Below, one piece after another: positions 1 to 8,892 of a DNA stretch of 34,197 nucleotides. The stretch is taken from assembly GCA_964397525.1 (NCBI GenBank), contig CAYNIY010000016.1, positions 1 to 34,197 of the forward strand. Reading direction: 5' to 3'. This DNA comes from Syntrophopropionicum sp964397525. GTDB taxonomy: Bacteria; Bacillota; Desulfotomaculia; Desulfotomaculales; Pelotomaculaceae. Each line of letters opens with the position of its first letter. The stretch's first letter is position 1. A program made the position numbers and the translations under genes. Below the pieces are notes generated by a model that did no database searches, was not told the DNA's origin, and worked only from the letters and a program-made list of their open reading frames with translations.

Positions 1-131
1 ATTAACAAAAAATGCCGTTGATTAACCAAATCAAAACCCTTATAATTGACTGAAATGTTGTCATTTTGTCTTAAGAGATCTATTTTGCTCTTATAAATTA
101 ATTATGTGAGCGTAGTCAGGAGGAACTAAAA

Positions 132-1766
132 GTGCCGATCACAGAAATACTGTCGCGCAATGCCGAGCTGTACGGCCAGGATGTCAGCCTGGTTGAAATC
201 AATCCTGGGGTACAGGAGAAGCGTAATATTACATGGCGTGAGTACGAGCTGATAGAAAATAATCCGGCAGAGGAATACCGGTGGGAGATAACATGGCGTG
301 AGTTCGAAGACAAGGCGAACCGGGTTGCCAATCTACTGCTGAGCAGGAATATAAAAAAAGGGGACAAAGTTTCCATCCTGTTGATGAACTGCCTGGAATG
401 GCTGCCAATTTATTTCGGCATTCTGAAAACCGGAGCTGTTGCGGTGCCCTTAAATTTTCGTTACACCGCGGAGGAAATAAAATATTGTTTGGATTTATCT
501 GAAGCCCGCGCTTTAATTTTCGGGCCTGAGTTCATTGGCCGTATGGAAACTATTTGCGAGCAGATTCCTAATGTAAAGGTACTTTTTTATGCCGGAGAAA
601 ACCGTCCTTCTTTTGCTGAAAGCTATGACCGCCTGGTGGCAAATTGTTCTTCTGGAGTGCCACACATTAAACTCAGGGACGAAGATGATGCGGCTGTGTA
701 TTTTTCCTCGGGGACCACAGGATTTCCGAAAGCGATTCTGCATACACACAGCAGTTTGATGTCGGCGTGCTATACGGAAAACAAACATCATAGTCAGACG
801 CGGGAAGATAATTTCCTGTGCATTCCGCCGTTGTACCACACCGGCGCCAAGATGCATTGGTTTGGCAGCTTTCTGGTAGGGAGCAAAGCCGTTTTGCTGC
901 GCGGTGTCAAACCTGAGTGGATACTCAAAGCGGTTTCCGAAGAAAAAGTTACTATCGTTTGGCTGCTGGTGCCTTGGGCACAGGATATTTTGGACGCTAT
1001 TGAAAGAGGATCAGTGAAGCTGAAAGATTATCATCTCTCCCAGTGGCGGCTTATGCATATTGGCGCGCAGCCTGTACCTCCCAGCCTGATTCACCGCTGG
1101 AAAAAATATTTTCCCAAACATCTTTATGACACCAACTACGGCCTGAGCGAATCTATCGGTCCCGGGTGTGTCCATTTGGGTACGGAAAACATTCACAAAG
1201 TTGGCGCTATCGGTAAACCGGGATTCAACTGGGAAATCATGATTACCGATGAATCGAGATTCCCGGTAACTTCAGGACAGGTGGGGGAATTGGCTGTGAA
1301 AGGGCCAGGCATTATGAAATGCTATTACAACGACCCGGAAGCGACTGCGGCCATATTACAGGACGGCTGGCTTTTTACCGGTGACATGGCCCGGATGGAT
1401 GAAGATGGCTTTGTTTATTTGGTTGATCGCAAGAAAGATGTGATTATCAGCGGCGGGGAAAATCTATACCCGGTACAGATCGAAGATTTTCTGCGCAGGT
1501 ATGAGGCGATCAAGGACGTCGCCGTCATTGGTCTGCCCGACAAGCGCCTGGGAGAAATCGCAGCGGCAATCATCCAGTTAAAGCCGGATTGCATGTGCAC
1601 TGAAGAAGAAATCATTGCATTCTGCTCTGCCATGCCGCGCTACAAACGCCCGCGAAGAATTATATTTGATGATGTTCCGCGCAATCCTACCGGTAAAATT
1701 GAGAAACCACGTTTACGGGATAAATACTGCGGGACAAGCGTAGTGAAAGCTCAAACAGAGGCTTAA
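132..1766 (+). CDS. Acyl-CoA ligase (AMP-dependent synthetase, ANL family)
   Basis: This enzyme should activate a carboxylic acid to its CoA thioester through an acyl-adenylate. The acid cannot be read from sequence. The 544 aa are full length for the family. The P-loop-like motif FSSGTTGFPK is at 191-200, YGLSE at 336-340, FTGD at 415-418, the hinge RKKDVIISGGENLYP at 433-447 and the adenylation lysine in PTGKIEK at 522. The GTG start at 132 has the ribosome site AGGAGG just upstream. Residues 21-40 and 41-60 look like a tandem duplication: both carry a (V/I)E-x-NP block and ITWRE(Y/F)E 20 residues apart. This adds about 20 residues before the catalytic core. It is monocistronic and convergent with the Rieske gene 27 bp away. 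Family is certain; substrate is unknown (fatty or aromatic acid both possible). Confidence 0.93.
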   Translation: MPITEILSRNAELYGQDVSLVEINPGVQEKRNITWREYELIENNPAEEYRWEITWREFEDKANRVANLLLSRNIKKGDKVSILLMNCLEWLPIYFGILKTGAVAVPLNFRYTAEEIKYCLDLSEARALIFGPEFIGRMETICEQIPNVKVLFYAGENRPSFAESYDRLVANCSSGVPHIKLRDEDDAAVYFSSGTTGFPKAILHTHSSLMSACYTENKHHSQTREDNFLCIPPLYHTGAKMHWFGSFLVGSKAVLLRGVKPEWILKAVSEEKVTIVWLLVPWAQDILDAIERGSVKLKDYHLSQWRLMHIGAQPVPPSLIHRWKKYFPKHLYDTNYGLSESIGPGCVHLGTENIHKVGAIGKPGFNWEIMITDESRFPVTSGQVGELAVKGPGIMKCYYNDPEATAAILQDGWLFTGDMARMDEDGFVYLVDRKKDVIISGGENLYPVQIEDFLRRYEAIKDVAVIGLPDKRLGEIAAAIIQLKPDCMCTEEEIIAFCSAMPRYKRPRRIIFDDVPRNPTGKIEKPRLRDKYCGTSVVKAQTEA

Positions 1767-1793
1767 AAAAGGGGCATTGAGACAATAGTCTAT

Positions 1794-2057
1794 TTAAATA
1801 TCTTTAGATAAGTCCTTCAATGCTGGTCCGTTAATGACTTTTCCCCCTGGATCAAATCTCGATCCGTGACATGTGCAATTCCAATTGCGATTTATTTTAT
1901 TCCATCTAACAAAACATCCCAAATGGGGGCAGACTGCCGAGCTGATGTGAAGTCCACCTTGGTCATCGCGGCTGGCTGCCACCATTTTCCCGTCTATTTC
2001 CTTAACATCGCCATCGCCTGCCTTGAGGTCAGCAAACTGATCTTTGTATTTAGACAT
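1794..2057 (-). CDS. Small Rieske [2Fe-2S] protein
   Basis: An 87-aa single-domain Rieske ferredoxin, predicted to be a cytoplasmic electron carrier or a detached redox subunit. Ligand motifs are CPHLGC at 43-48 and CTCHGS at 61-66, giving Cys43, His45, Cys61 and His64 as cluster ligands. Cys48 and Cys63 are placed to form the disulfide seen in bc1-type Rieske proteins. There is no signal peptide or membrane anchor. In sequence it resembles the Rieske domain found at the C terminus of FAD-dependent oxidoreductases, but no such partner is fused or adjacent. An AAGGAG site lies in front of the ATG. It follows the radical SAM gene on the same strand after 52 bp, so the two are probably cotranscribed. 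Fold is near certain; partner unknown. Confidence 0.9.
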   Translation of the reverse strand: MSKYKDQFADLKAGDGDVKEIDGKMVAASRDDQGGLHISSAVCPHLGCFVRWNKINRNWNCTCHGSRFDPGGKVINGPALKDLSKDI

Positions 2058-2109
2058 ATCTCTCAGCTCCTTATATATTGCACTCTTGTGTTTTTTTATG
2101 CCCTGAAAT

Positions 2110-3390
2110 TTATAACCGCTGGATCAGATAGATATAGGCGGGCAGCCGGCTCTGCTTCTTTATTTCCAGGAATTTTGGCAGCAGCTCGCGCTTTTTGGGA
2201 CTGTCCATCAATGGTGACAGGTAGACAGCTCCTTTACCGTGCGTAGTGACGGGAGCATCCCGCAGCAATGCAGCCAGAGATACATAGTGGTCAGGTGAAA
2301 GCTGTTCTCCTAAAAGGAAATTGGCTGTAATTTCAATGTTTGCATAGCTGGCGTTGATTTCTAGCAGCTTCTGAAAAGCAGCGCGGACCTTTCCGGGATC
2401 TAGGGGTTTATGGATGTATGCCAGAGTTGGCGCGTCGACAGATTCGAGACCGACGTTGATGTAGGTGTAAAAAGGCAGTTGGTTTAGTTTTTCAAATAAC
2501 TCATTTCCCGAATCGAGCAGTGAATCCACGCTGCCAAACATGAATAGCCTGGGAGCCTTTGATCGTGGTCCTCCAAACCCAAAGGCCTCAATGGCTTCGG
2601 AAACAGCCAGGCAGATCAATTCCTCCCCGGCTGCCAGCGCGTCGTGATTTCCCAAAAACAAGGCATTATAATTCTCAATATTGCGGCCGTAAAAGATCTT
2701 CAGCTGTCTGATTTGCTCGCGGATATCGGTTTTGGAGCGGGCCTGGTATTGCTGCGCCGATTTGACACAGCAGAATTTGCAGTGGTAAAGACAACCATCG
2801 GCAATCATCAGCGGGACGATTTCATAATCAACATGGCGCGTATCGGGCGGCAGGACAGTAATGTGTCCACCAATGATCGAATGCAGTCTCACTGCCCTCT
2901 CGTGCAAAACATTTTCGTCATTATTGAGCACCAGGTCAATGAAGTCGCTTACTTTGGCAGACAAACCTTCTTTTCGCGCCCCGTAGAGGTTTCCATACAA
3001 TTGTGACCATGCTGCAAGGGCTTTCATGACATGGGGATTTGAAAAGTAGCTGAATTCCCAGGCCGAATTGCTGGGATATGGCAGGCAGGGCAAATAATAT
3101 TCGCCCAGCCAGGAGATAATGCCTTTTTCACCGCTTTCGTCCCCGACTGAATAATAAACCCAGTCATTGCCGTCGGTCCGTTTCAGCTGTTCAGCCAGGT
3201 GCGGCCAGCTTTTTAAGTAAAGCCCGCGGATGAACTTGATTTCCCCGTTTAAATTGAACAGGAACTCGTATTCGGGCGTTTTTATCACTGAGCATTTTCC
3301 ATAACGCAGGGGAAAACTAGCCTTAACGATGTCTCTGGGGAACTGCTTTTCAATGGTGATTATATAGTTATTCAGATAGACAGACTCCAT
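2110..3390 (-). CDS. Radical SAM protein of unknown function
   Basis: A 426-aa protein with a radical SAM cluster motif CLYHCKFC, whose Cys200, Cys204 and Cys207 would bind a [4Fe-4S] cluster that cleaves S-adenosylmethionine. The motif sits unusually deep, after about 195 residues of N-terminal sequence that I do not recognise. The following 200 residues look like the rest of the radical SAM barrel, with an ADGC entry strand, NVGLES and a later NFLLGE strand. No C-terminal auxiliary Cys cluster is seen. The start has GAGGTAG upstream. The 52-bp spacing suggests an operon with the downstream Rieske ferredoxin, which could supply electrons; that is inference. The layout recalls MiaB/Elp3-like or B12-free radical SAM proteins, but I cannot name the reaction. 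Confidence 0.85.
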   Translation of the reverse strand: MESVYLNNYIITIEKQFPRDIVKASFPLRYGKCSVIKTPEYEFLFNLNGEIKFIRGLYLKSWPHLAEQLKRTDGNDWVYYSVGDESGEKGIISWLGEYYLPCLPYPSNSAWEFSYFSNPHVMKALAAWSQLYGNLYGARKEGLSAKVSDFIDLVLNNDENVLHERAVRLHSIIGGHITVLPPDTRHVDYEIVPLMIADGCLYHCKFCCVKSAQQYQARSKTDIREQIRQLKIFYGRNIENYNALFLGNHDALAAGEELICLAVSEAIEAFGFGGPRSKAPRLFMFGSVDSLLDSGNELFEKLNQLPFYTYINVGLESVDAPTLAYIHKPLDPGKVRAAFQKLLEINASYANIEITANFLLGEQLSPDHYVSLAALLRDAPVTTHGKGAVYLSPLMDSPKKRELLPKFLEIKKQSRLPAYIYLIQRL

Positions 3391-3485
3391 GTTTTCTACC
3401 TCGCGTTTGGTTATTCGCTTTGCGCTTAATGATACCTGTATTGCTCTAATTCTATCACCATTTTATCTTGCAGTAACAGTTTTTT

Positions 3486-3512
3486 ATGCGCTTTGTTTTA
3501 AACTAAGCGCAT
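3486..3512. promoter_or_regulatory. Dyad between divergent radical SAM and rubrerythrin genes
   Basis: An exact 8-bp inverted repeat, ATGCGCTT at 3486-3493 and AAGCGCAT at 3505-3512, with an 11-nt centre. A further TGCGCTTA lies at 3421-3428. It lies upstream of the rubrerythrin promoter and upstream of the oppositely oriented radical SAM gene, so it could be an operator acting on either. It does not match the PerR consensus. Function is inferred from position only. Confidence 0.35.
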
Positions 3513-3555
3513 AGAAAATACATATTATGTTTATATTTACTTGCTTAAAAGTATC

Positions 3556-3585
3556 TTGACAATCTGAATAAACTTGCGTTAGACT
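3556..3585 (+). promoter_or_regulatory. Probable sigma-A promoter of the rubrerythrin gene
   Basis: A consensus -35 TTGACA lies at 3556-3561. An 18-bp spacer leads to TAGACT at 3580-3585, a modest -10. The start codon follows about 30 nt later. Confidence 0.5.
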
Positions 3586-3616
3586 TAATTAAAAATAAAA
3601 AGGGAGGGTTATTTTA

Positions 3617-4072
3617 TTGAAAACAGAAGAGTATAAAAAAATCTTGAAATTTGCTGTTAAATGTGAAATTGAAGCCAATGAGTTGTATACGGCTATTGCT
3701 AAGAAAGCTAAGGATGCTTCTGTGAAGCAATTATTTACAAAATTAGCAGCCGATGAGTTGGATCACAGAAAAACTCTGGAGGGATATATTAAAACTGACG
3801 CGAAACCACTGGTATTTGCAAAGGCTATCGACTATAAAATTTCTGAAACAGTTGAAAAACCGGAATTAAAAGCAGATATGAAGTTTGCGGATGCTGTTGC
3901 CATGGCCATGAAAAATGAGCAAGAAGCGATGGATATGTATAACGCAATGGCAGCATCCAGCCAGAGTGCAGAGCAAAAGCAAATGTTTGATGCTTTGGCA
4001 GACATGGAAAAAGGCCATAAGGCAAATCTTGAAGGTATCTATAACAATGCTGCTTATGCGGAAGTTTGGTAG
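3617..4072 (+). CDS. Rubrerythrin-like diiron ferritin-fold protein
   Basis: A 151-aa four-helix ferritin-like protein of the rubrerythrin family, predicted to reduce peroxide or otherwise protect an anaerobe from oxygen. Diiron ligand candidates are Glu17/Glu19 in the first helix, Glu47-x-x-His50 in DELDH, Glu101/Glu103 in NEQEAMD, and Glu131-x-x-His134 in MEKGH. The C-terminal rubredoxin domain with two CxxC pairs found in classical rubrerythrin is absent, so electrons must come from a separate protein. The start is TTG, preceded by GGGAGGG. The gene has its own promoter and a terminator just downstream, so it is monocistronic. Confidence 0.9.
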   Translation: MKTEEYKKILKFAVKCEIEANELYTAIAKKAKDASVKQLFTKLAADELDHRKTLEGYIKTDAKPLVFAKAIDYKISETVEKPELKADMKFADAVAMAMKNEQEAMDMYNAMAASSQSAEQKQMFDALADMEKGHKANLEGIYNNAAYAEVW

Positions 4073-4119
4073 TAGATCGCACTTAATTTGAGTATATGAA
4101 TCAGTAAAAAGATTGTCAA

Positions 4120-4163
4120 AAGAGCACCTCCTGTCGTTGTTTTTCAGGAGATGTTCTTTTTTT
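4120..4163 (+). terminator. Intrinsic terminator after the rubrerythrin gene
   Basis: The stem arms AGAGCACCTCCTG (4121-4133) and CAGGAGATGTTCT (4145-4157) pair with one mismatch and one wobble. A T-run follows. Confidence 0.85.
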
Positions 4164-4198
4164 GTGACATAACAACATACAAATGCATAAAAATTTGA

Positions 4199-4204
4199 TA
4201 TAAT
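4199..4204 (+). promoter_or_regulatory. Candidate -10 element upstream of carB
   Basis: A perfect TATAAT lies about 70 nt before the carB start. No convincing -35 is seen at 17 bp spacing. The leader between them is AT-rich and I found no pyrimidine-responsive (PyrR-type) structure in it. Confidence 0.4.
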
Positions 4205-4274
4205 TTAGTTTTGAGTAAACACAATTTTTTCATAAGAGATATTTCCTATTTATATGTGAAGCGGGAGGAGAAAT

Positions 4275-7200
4275 ATGCCAAAACGGACCGACATCCACAA
4301 AGTCCTGATCATTGGTTCAGGCCCGATCGTGATCGGCCAGGCTTGTGAATTTGACTACTCCGGTACCCAGGCCTGTAAAGCTCTGCGAAAACTTGGGTAC
4401 CAGATTGTGCTGGTCAACTCCAATCCGGCTACTATTATGACGGACCCGGGAATTGCTGATGTAACCTACATAGAACCGCTGAATCTAAAAAGCCTGACCG
4501 ATATCATTGCCAAGGAAAGGCCGGACGCGCTCCTGCCGAATTTAGGCGGCCAGTCTGCTCTCAATTTAAGTTCGGAACTGCACAAGGCCGGTGTTTTGGA
4601 GAAATACGGAGTTAAGGTGATCGGAGTGCAGGTAGACGCCATTGAACGCGGCGAAGACCGCATCGCCTTTAAAGAAACAATGAACCGGCTGGGCATTGAG
4701 ATGCCCCGCAGTAAACCGGCCTACAGTGTGGAGGAAGCTGAAATTATCGCCCAGGAACTAGGCTACCCCGTGGTTATCCGACCCGCTTACACTATGGGCG
4801 GTACCGGTGGCGGCCTGGTATACAACGTTGAAGAATTAAGAACAATCTCCAACCGCGGCATCGCTGCCAGCATGGTGGGGCAAATCCTGATCGAGGAGTC
4901 AGTGCTGGGCTGGGAAGAATTGGAGCTGGAAGTCGTCCGGGATGCCAAAAACCAGATGATTACAGTTTGCTTCATCGAAAACATTGATGCCATGGGTGTG
5001 CACACCGGCGATTCTTTTTGTTCTGCCCCGATGCTGACGATCAGCCCTGAGCTGCAGCAGAGGCTGCAAAAATATTCTTATGATGTAGTGGAAGCCATCG
5101 AAGTCATTGGCGGCACCAATGTTCAGTTTGCCCACGATCCCAAAACAGACCGGGTGGTGATCATTGAAATTAACCCCCGTACTTCCCGCTCCTCTGCTCT
5201 GGCTTCCAAAGCCACCGGCTTTCCTATCGCCTTAATCTCATCCATGCTGGCAGCCGGCCTGACCTTGGACGAAATCCCTTACTGGCGGGATGGCACTCTG
5301 GATAAATACACTCCTTCCGGTGATTATGTAGTGATCAAGTTTGCCCGCTGGGCTTTTGAAAAGTTCCCCGGTTCCCTGGATAAGCTGGGGACACAGATGC
5401 GTGCCGTAGGCGAAGTGATGAGCATCGGCAAAAACTATAAAGAAGCCTTTCAGAAAGCCATTCGCTCCCTGGAAATCAACCGGTACGGGCTGGGTTTTGC
5501 CAAAGATTTCAACCGTCTAAGCCTGGAAGAATTACTGGCGCTGCTGGCAGAGCCATCAAGCGAACGCCAGTTTATCATGTATGAAGCCCTGCGCAAAGGC
5601 GCAGATATTGAGCAACTTTACCGGCTGACCCATATCAAGCCCTGGTTTATACAGCAGATGAAGGAGCTTGTTACACTGGAAGAAGAGATCATCAAGCATA
5701 AAAACGGGCTTCTCCCGGATGAGCTGCTAATCCGGGCGAAAAAGGACGGTTTTGCAGACCGTTATTTAGCGCTGCTTTTAGACCTGCCAGAACCAGATAT
5801 TCGCCGGCGCAGGACCGCGTTGGGAGTTGTCGAAGGATGGGAAGCCGTCCCGGTCAGCGGTGTTGAAAACGCTTCCTACTATTTCTCCACTTATAATGCC
5901 CCGGATCTGACTGCATCCAGCGACCGGCAGAAAGTAATGATCCTCGGGGGAGGCCCAAACCGGATCGGCCAGGGCATTGAGTTTGACTACTGCTGTGTGC
6001 ATGCGGCCTTTGCCCTGCGTGACATGGGCTTTGAGACAATCATTGTCAACTGCAACCCGGAGACGGTTTCCACCGATTATGACACATCGGACAAGCTCTA
6101 CTTCGAGCCGCTGACAGTAGAAGACGTGCTGAGCATCTATGAAAAAGAAAAGCCGCTGGGTGTTATCGTCCAGTTCGGAGGCCAGACACCCCTGAACATT
6201 GCCGCTGAACTGGAAAAAGCCGGCGTTAAAATACTGGGCACATCACCGGAAACGATCGATTTGGCCGAAGACCGCGACCGGTTCCGCCAGATCATGGATA
6301 AACTTAACATCCCCATGCCGGAATCCGGGATGGCGGTGAATATTGAGGATGCCTTGGCTATCGCCAACCGGATCGGCTATCCCCTGATGGTCCGCCCTTC
6401 ATATGTCTTGGGCGGCCGCGGCATGGAAGTTGTTTACGACGAGGAAATGCTCCGCCAGTACCTGGCGGCCGCGGTCGGTGTTACGCCGGAAAGGCCGATT
6501 TTGATCGACAGGTTTCTGACGAATGCGATTGAAGCGGAAGCAGATGCCATTGCCGACGGGACCGACGCCTTTGTGCCGGCGGTAATGGAACATATCGAAC
6601 TGGCCGGCATCCACTCGGGGGACTCAGCCTGTGTGATCCCGCCGATCAGTATACCGGCCCGGCATATTGATACCATTGTGGAATATACCAAGAGGATCGC
6701 CAGGGAACTGAACGTGGTGGGTCTGATGAATATGCAGTATGCCATCGCCGATGACCGGGTTTACGTGCTGGAAGCCAACCCGCGTGCTTCAAGGACAGTT
6801 CCCCTGGTGTCAAAAGTATGCAATGTTTCTATGGCCAGAATAGCCACGGAAATCATGCTGGCGGCCGAAACAGGTAAAGAGTCATCTGTCAGCAAAATGG
6901 TTTTAAAGGCAATCCCGCATTTCGGAGTCAAAGAAGCGGTCTTCCCGTTTAATATGTTCCAGGAAGTAGACCCGATCCTGGGACCGGAAATGCGCTCTAC
7001 CGGTGAAGTGCTGGGCATCGCCGACTCGTTTGGCCTGGCCTATTATAAAGCGCAGGAAGCCACCCAGACTGTCCTGCCGATATCCGGCACTGTCCTGATC
7101 AGTGTCCCCGATCAGGATAAACCGGCTGCCCTGGAAACGGCGAGGGAATTTACAAAACTGCGCTTTAAAATCAAAGCAACAGAAGGGACCCACAAATTCC

Positions 7201-7502
7201 TGATAGAAAACGGGGTCAGCTCCGAAGAGATAAAGAAAATATTTCAAGGCCGTCCCAATATTGTCGACGGGATTACCAATAATGAGATCAACCTGGTAAT
7301 CAATACCCCGTCCGGAAAACGCAGCCAGTACGACGACTCTTATATCCGCAAGACAGCGATTAAACATAAAGTTACGTATATTACCACCCTGGCCGCCGCC
7401 CTGGCCAGCGCGAAGGGCATCGCTGCCTATAAGGAAAATGCCTCTAAAGAAGCCAGTGTCAAGTCCCTGCAGGAATACCACGCCGATATCAGCGCGGAAT
7501 AA
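4275..7502 (+). CDS. carB: Carbamoyl-phosphate synthase large subunit
   Basis: Makes carbamoyl phosphate from bicarbonate, ammonia (delivered from the CarA glutaminase) and two ATP, feeding pyrimidine and arginine synthesis. The 1075 aa match the usual length. The internal duplication is plain: GSGPIVIGQACEFDYSG near residue 14 is echoed by GGGPNRIGQGIEFDYCC near 557, and each half carries an ATP-grasp domain (roughly 128-330 and 675-870). The C-terminal MGS-like regulatory domain begins near 940. The ATG at 4275 has GGGAGGAG in front. carA and other pyr genes are not in the window: rubrerythrin lies upstream and an opposite-strand gene downstream, so this copy is transcribed alone between terminators. 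The small subunit must be elsewhere. Confidence 0.97.
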   Translation: MPKRTDIHKVLIIGSGPIVIGQACEFDYSGTQACKALRKLGYQIVLVNSNPATIMTDPGIADVTYIEPLNLKSLTDIIAKERPDALLPNLGGQSALNLSSELHKAGVLEKYGVKVIGVQVDAIERGEDRIAFKETMNRLGIEMPRSKPAYSVEEAEIIAQELGYPVVIRPAYTMGGTGGGLVYNVEELRTISNRGIAASMVGQILIEESVLGWEELELEVVRDAKNQMITVCFIENIDAMGVHTGDSFCSAPMLTISPELQQRLQKYSYDVVEAIEVIGGTNVQFAHDPKTDRVVIIEINPRTSRSSALASKATGFPIALISSMLAAGLTLDEIPYWRDGTLDKYTPSGDYVVIKFARWAFEKFPGSLDKLGTQMRAVGEVMSIGKNYKEAFQKAIRSLEINRYGLGFAKDFNRLSLEELLALLAEPSSERQFIMYEALRKGADIEQLYRLTHIKPWFIQQMKELVTLEEEIIKHKNGLLPDELLIRAKKDGFADRYLALLLDLPEPDIRRRRTALGVVEGWEAVPVSGVENASYYFSTYNAPDLTASSDRQKVMILGGGPNRIGQGIEFDYCCVHAAFALRDMGFETIIVNCNPETVSTDYDTSDKLYFEPLTVEDVLSIYEKEKPLGVIVQFGGQTPLNIAAELEKAGVKILGTSPETIDLAEDRDRFRQIMDKLNIPMPESGMAVNIEDALAIANRIGYPLMVRPSYVLGGRGMEVVYDEEMLRQYLAAAVGVTPERPILIDRFLTNAIEAEADAIADGTDAFVPAVMEHIELAGIHSGDSACVIPPISIPARHIDTIVEYTKRIARELNVVGLMNMQYAIADDRVYVLEANPRASRTVPLVSKVCNVSMARIATEIMLAAETGKESSVSKMVLKAIPHFGVKEAVFPFNMFQEVDPILGPEMRSTGEVLGIADSFGLAYYKAQEATQTVLPISGTVLISVPDQDKPAALETAREFTKLRFKIKATEGTHKFLIENGVSSEEIKKIFQGRPNIVDGITNNEINLVINTPSGKRSQYDDSYIRKTAIKHKVTYITTLAAALASAKGIAAYKENASKEASVKSLQEYHADISAE

Positions 7503-7552
7503 TCCGTAGAATGCGTGATGGCGCCTGAGCGTTTCCTGCTGTATAAATAAAA

Positions 7553-7581
7553 AAACAAACCGCCCTAGGGCGGTTTTGTTT
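7553..7581. terminator. Bidirectional terminator between carB and the FnIII/stalk gene
   Basis: ACCGCCC pairs with GGGCGGT across a tiny loop. A-tract and T-tract flanks make it usable from both strands for the two convergent genes. Confidence 0.88.
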
Positions 7582-7587
7582 GTAAAG

Positions 7588-8892
7588 CTATGGTGCCGGA
7601 TAGGTTACAGTTACTTCTCTTTTACTGGAGTTCCAGTCCACTTTGGACCCCAAATTTTCAGATACAAACCTCAGCGGCAGCATTGTCCTCCCCGGGTCTG
7701 CAATTACCGGAACCACAAGGGTGTTTGTCGGGTCTATGAACTTGTCTTGACCGTTCACCCTGGCATGATTTACCCCTATCCAAAGATCAATAATCTTTCC
7801 ATTCAGGGTGATGGTGGCTTTGCGTTCATCGTTATTCCATGCCACCTTCGCCCCGATCGCCTCGGCCACAAACCTGATGGGCAGCAAGGTCCTGCTCTCC
7901 CTGATGATAGGTGCGGTATCCATTGTCTTCGTGGCGTTATTAACATAATATGTAGTACTCCCAATCACGAGCCTTATTACCGTTTCATCTCCCAGGGTGG
8001 CAGCAGAGGCCTCTCCGGTGTAAGCGGAATTGCCTGAACTGTTATAAGCCCGCACCCGGTAATAGTATTTCGTATTCTTGGTAAGTCCGGTGTCAGTAAA
8101 AGCAGTGACGTTCTTACCCACTGTTTTTATTTGTGAAAAGCTGCCGCCTGATTTTTCCCTTTCAATTTTAAATCCGTTCTCATCATCCGAATTGTCCTCC
8201 CAGGTTAATTCGATACTTGAGGAAGAAACAGGCGTTGTCTTCAGGCCAGATGGCGTGTCAGGAACATATCCGGTCGTGATGCTGACTTCGTTGGAATATG
8301 CAGAGTTTCCCGTGTTGTTGTAAGCTCTCACCCGGTAAGAGTATTTGGTATCGCTGGAGAGCCCGGTATTGGTGTAGTTAGTATCGTTCTTGCCCACTGT
8401 TGCAATTTGCAAATAGCTGCCGTCTGACTTCTTTCTTTCGATTATAAATCCTTTCTCATCATCCGAGTTGTCCTGCCAGGTCAATTCAACCTTGGAAGAG
8501 GATATTGCTGTTACATTCAAACCAGTTGGCTTGTCAGGTGAATCCCCGGTCGTGGCACTGGCCTCATTGGAATAAACCGAATCCCCTACAGAGTTGTACG
8601 CCCAGATCCGGTAATAGTATTTTGTTTCATAAGTGAGCCCTGTGTCTGTATAATCTGTGTTGTCTTTGCCTATAATATCAACCAGAGTGTACTCGCCGCC
8701 GGACTTTTTTCTTTGTATCTTGAAGCCGGATTCATTGTCTGAGTTGTCTTCCCAGGTCAGCAGTATCTCATAGTAAGAAACAGCTTCCGCTTCCAAGGCA
8801 GACGGTGCTGCCGGGATAGCTGCCGCCCCTGCCGTTGAAACTGCAAAACAGGACAGCAGGAGCATTATCAACAGGACATATATTTTCTTCAT
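7588..8892 (-). CDS. Exported protein: three FnIII repeats plus a copper-amine-oxidase-N stalk domain
   Basis: About 434 aa, beginning with a signal peptide (MKKIYVLLIMLLL, small residues to about 24). Three fibronectin type III modules of about 95 aa follow, each with a TWEDNSD/TWQDNSD strand and an (L)TYETKYYYRI-type strand ending in SNEAS. The last about 130 residues form a stalk domain of the copper-amine-oxidase N-terminal type, with two half-repeats RTLLPIRFVAEAIGAKV and RTMLPLRFVSENLGSKV. No copper ligands or catalytic domain are evident, so a surface-binding or structural role is likely. A longer frame begins at 8919, but GGAGGG sits 7 nt before the ATG at 8892. No sortase or SLH anchor is seen; attachment to the wall could be through the stalk. 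Confidence 0.85.
   Translation of the reverse strand: MKKIYVLLIMLLLSCFAVSTAGAAAIPAAPSALEAEAVSYYEILLTWEDNSDNESGFKIQRKKSGGEYTLVDIIGKDNTDYTDTGLTYETKYYYRIWAYNSVGDSVYSNEASATTGDSPDKPTGLNVTAISSSKVELTWQDNSDDEKGFIIERKKSDGSYLQIATVGKNDTNYTNTGLSSDTKYSYRVRAYNNTGNSAYSNEVSITTGYVPDTPSGLKTTPVSSSSIELTWEDNSDDENGFKIEREKSGGSFSQIKTVGKNVTAFTDTGLTKNTKYYYRVRAYNSSGNSAYTGEASAATLGDETVIRLVIGSTTYYVNNATKTMDTAPIIRESRTLLPIRFVAEAIGAKVAWNNDERKATITLNGKIIDLWIGVNHARVNGQDKFIDPTNTLVVPVIADPGRTMLPLRFVSENLGSKVDWNSSKREVTVTYPAP

Noticed and set aside
1..131. Promoter of the acyl-CoA ligase gene
   Set aside because: TTGACT and TATAAA-like hexamers exist but not at suitable spacing, so I do not call a promoter.
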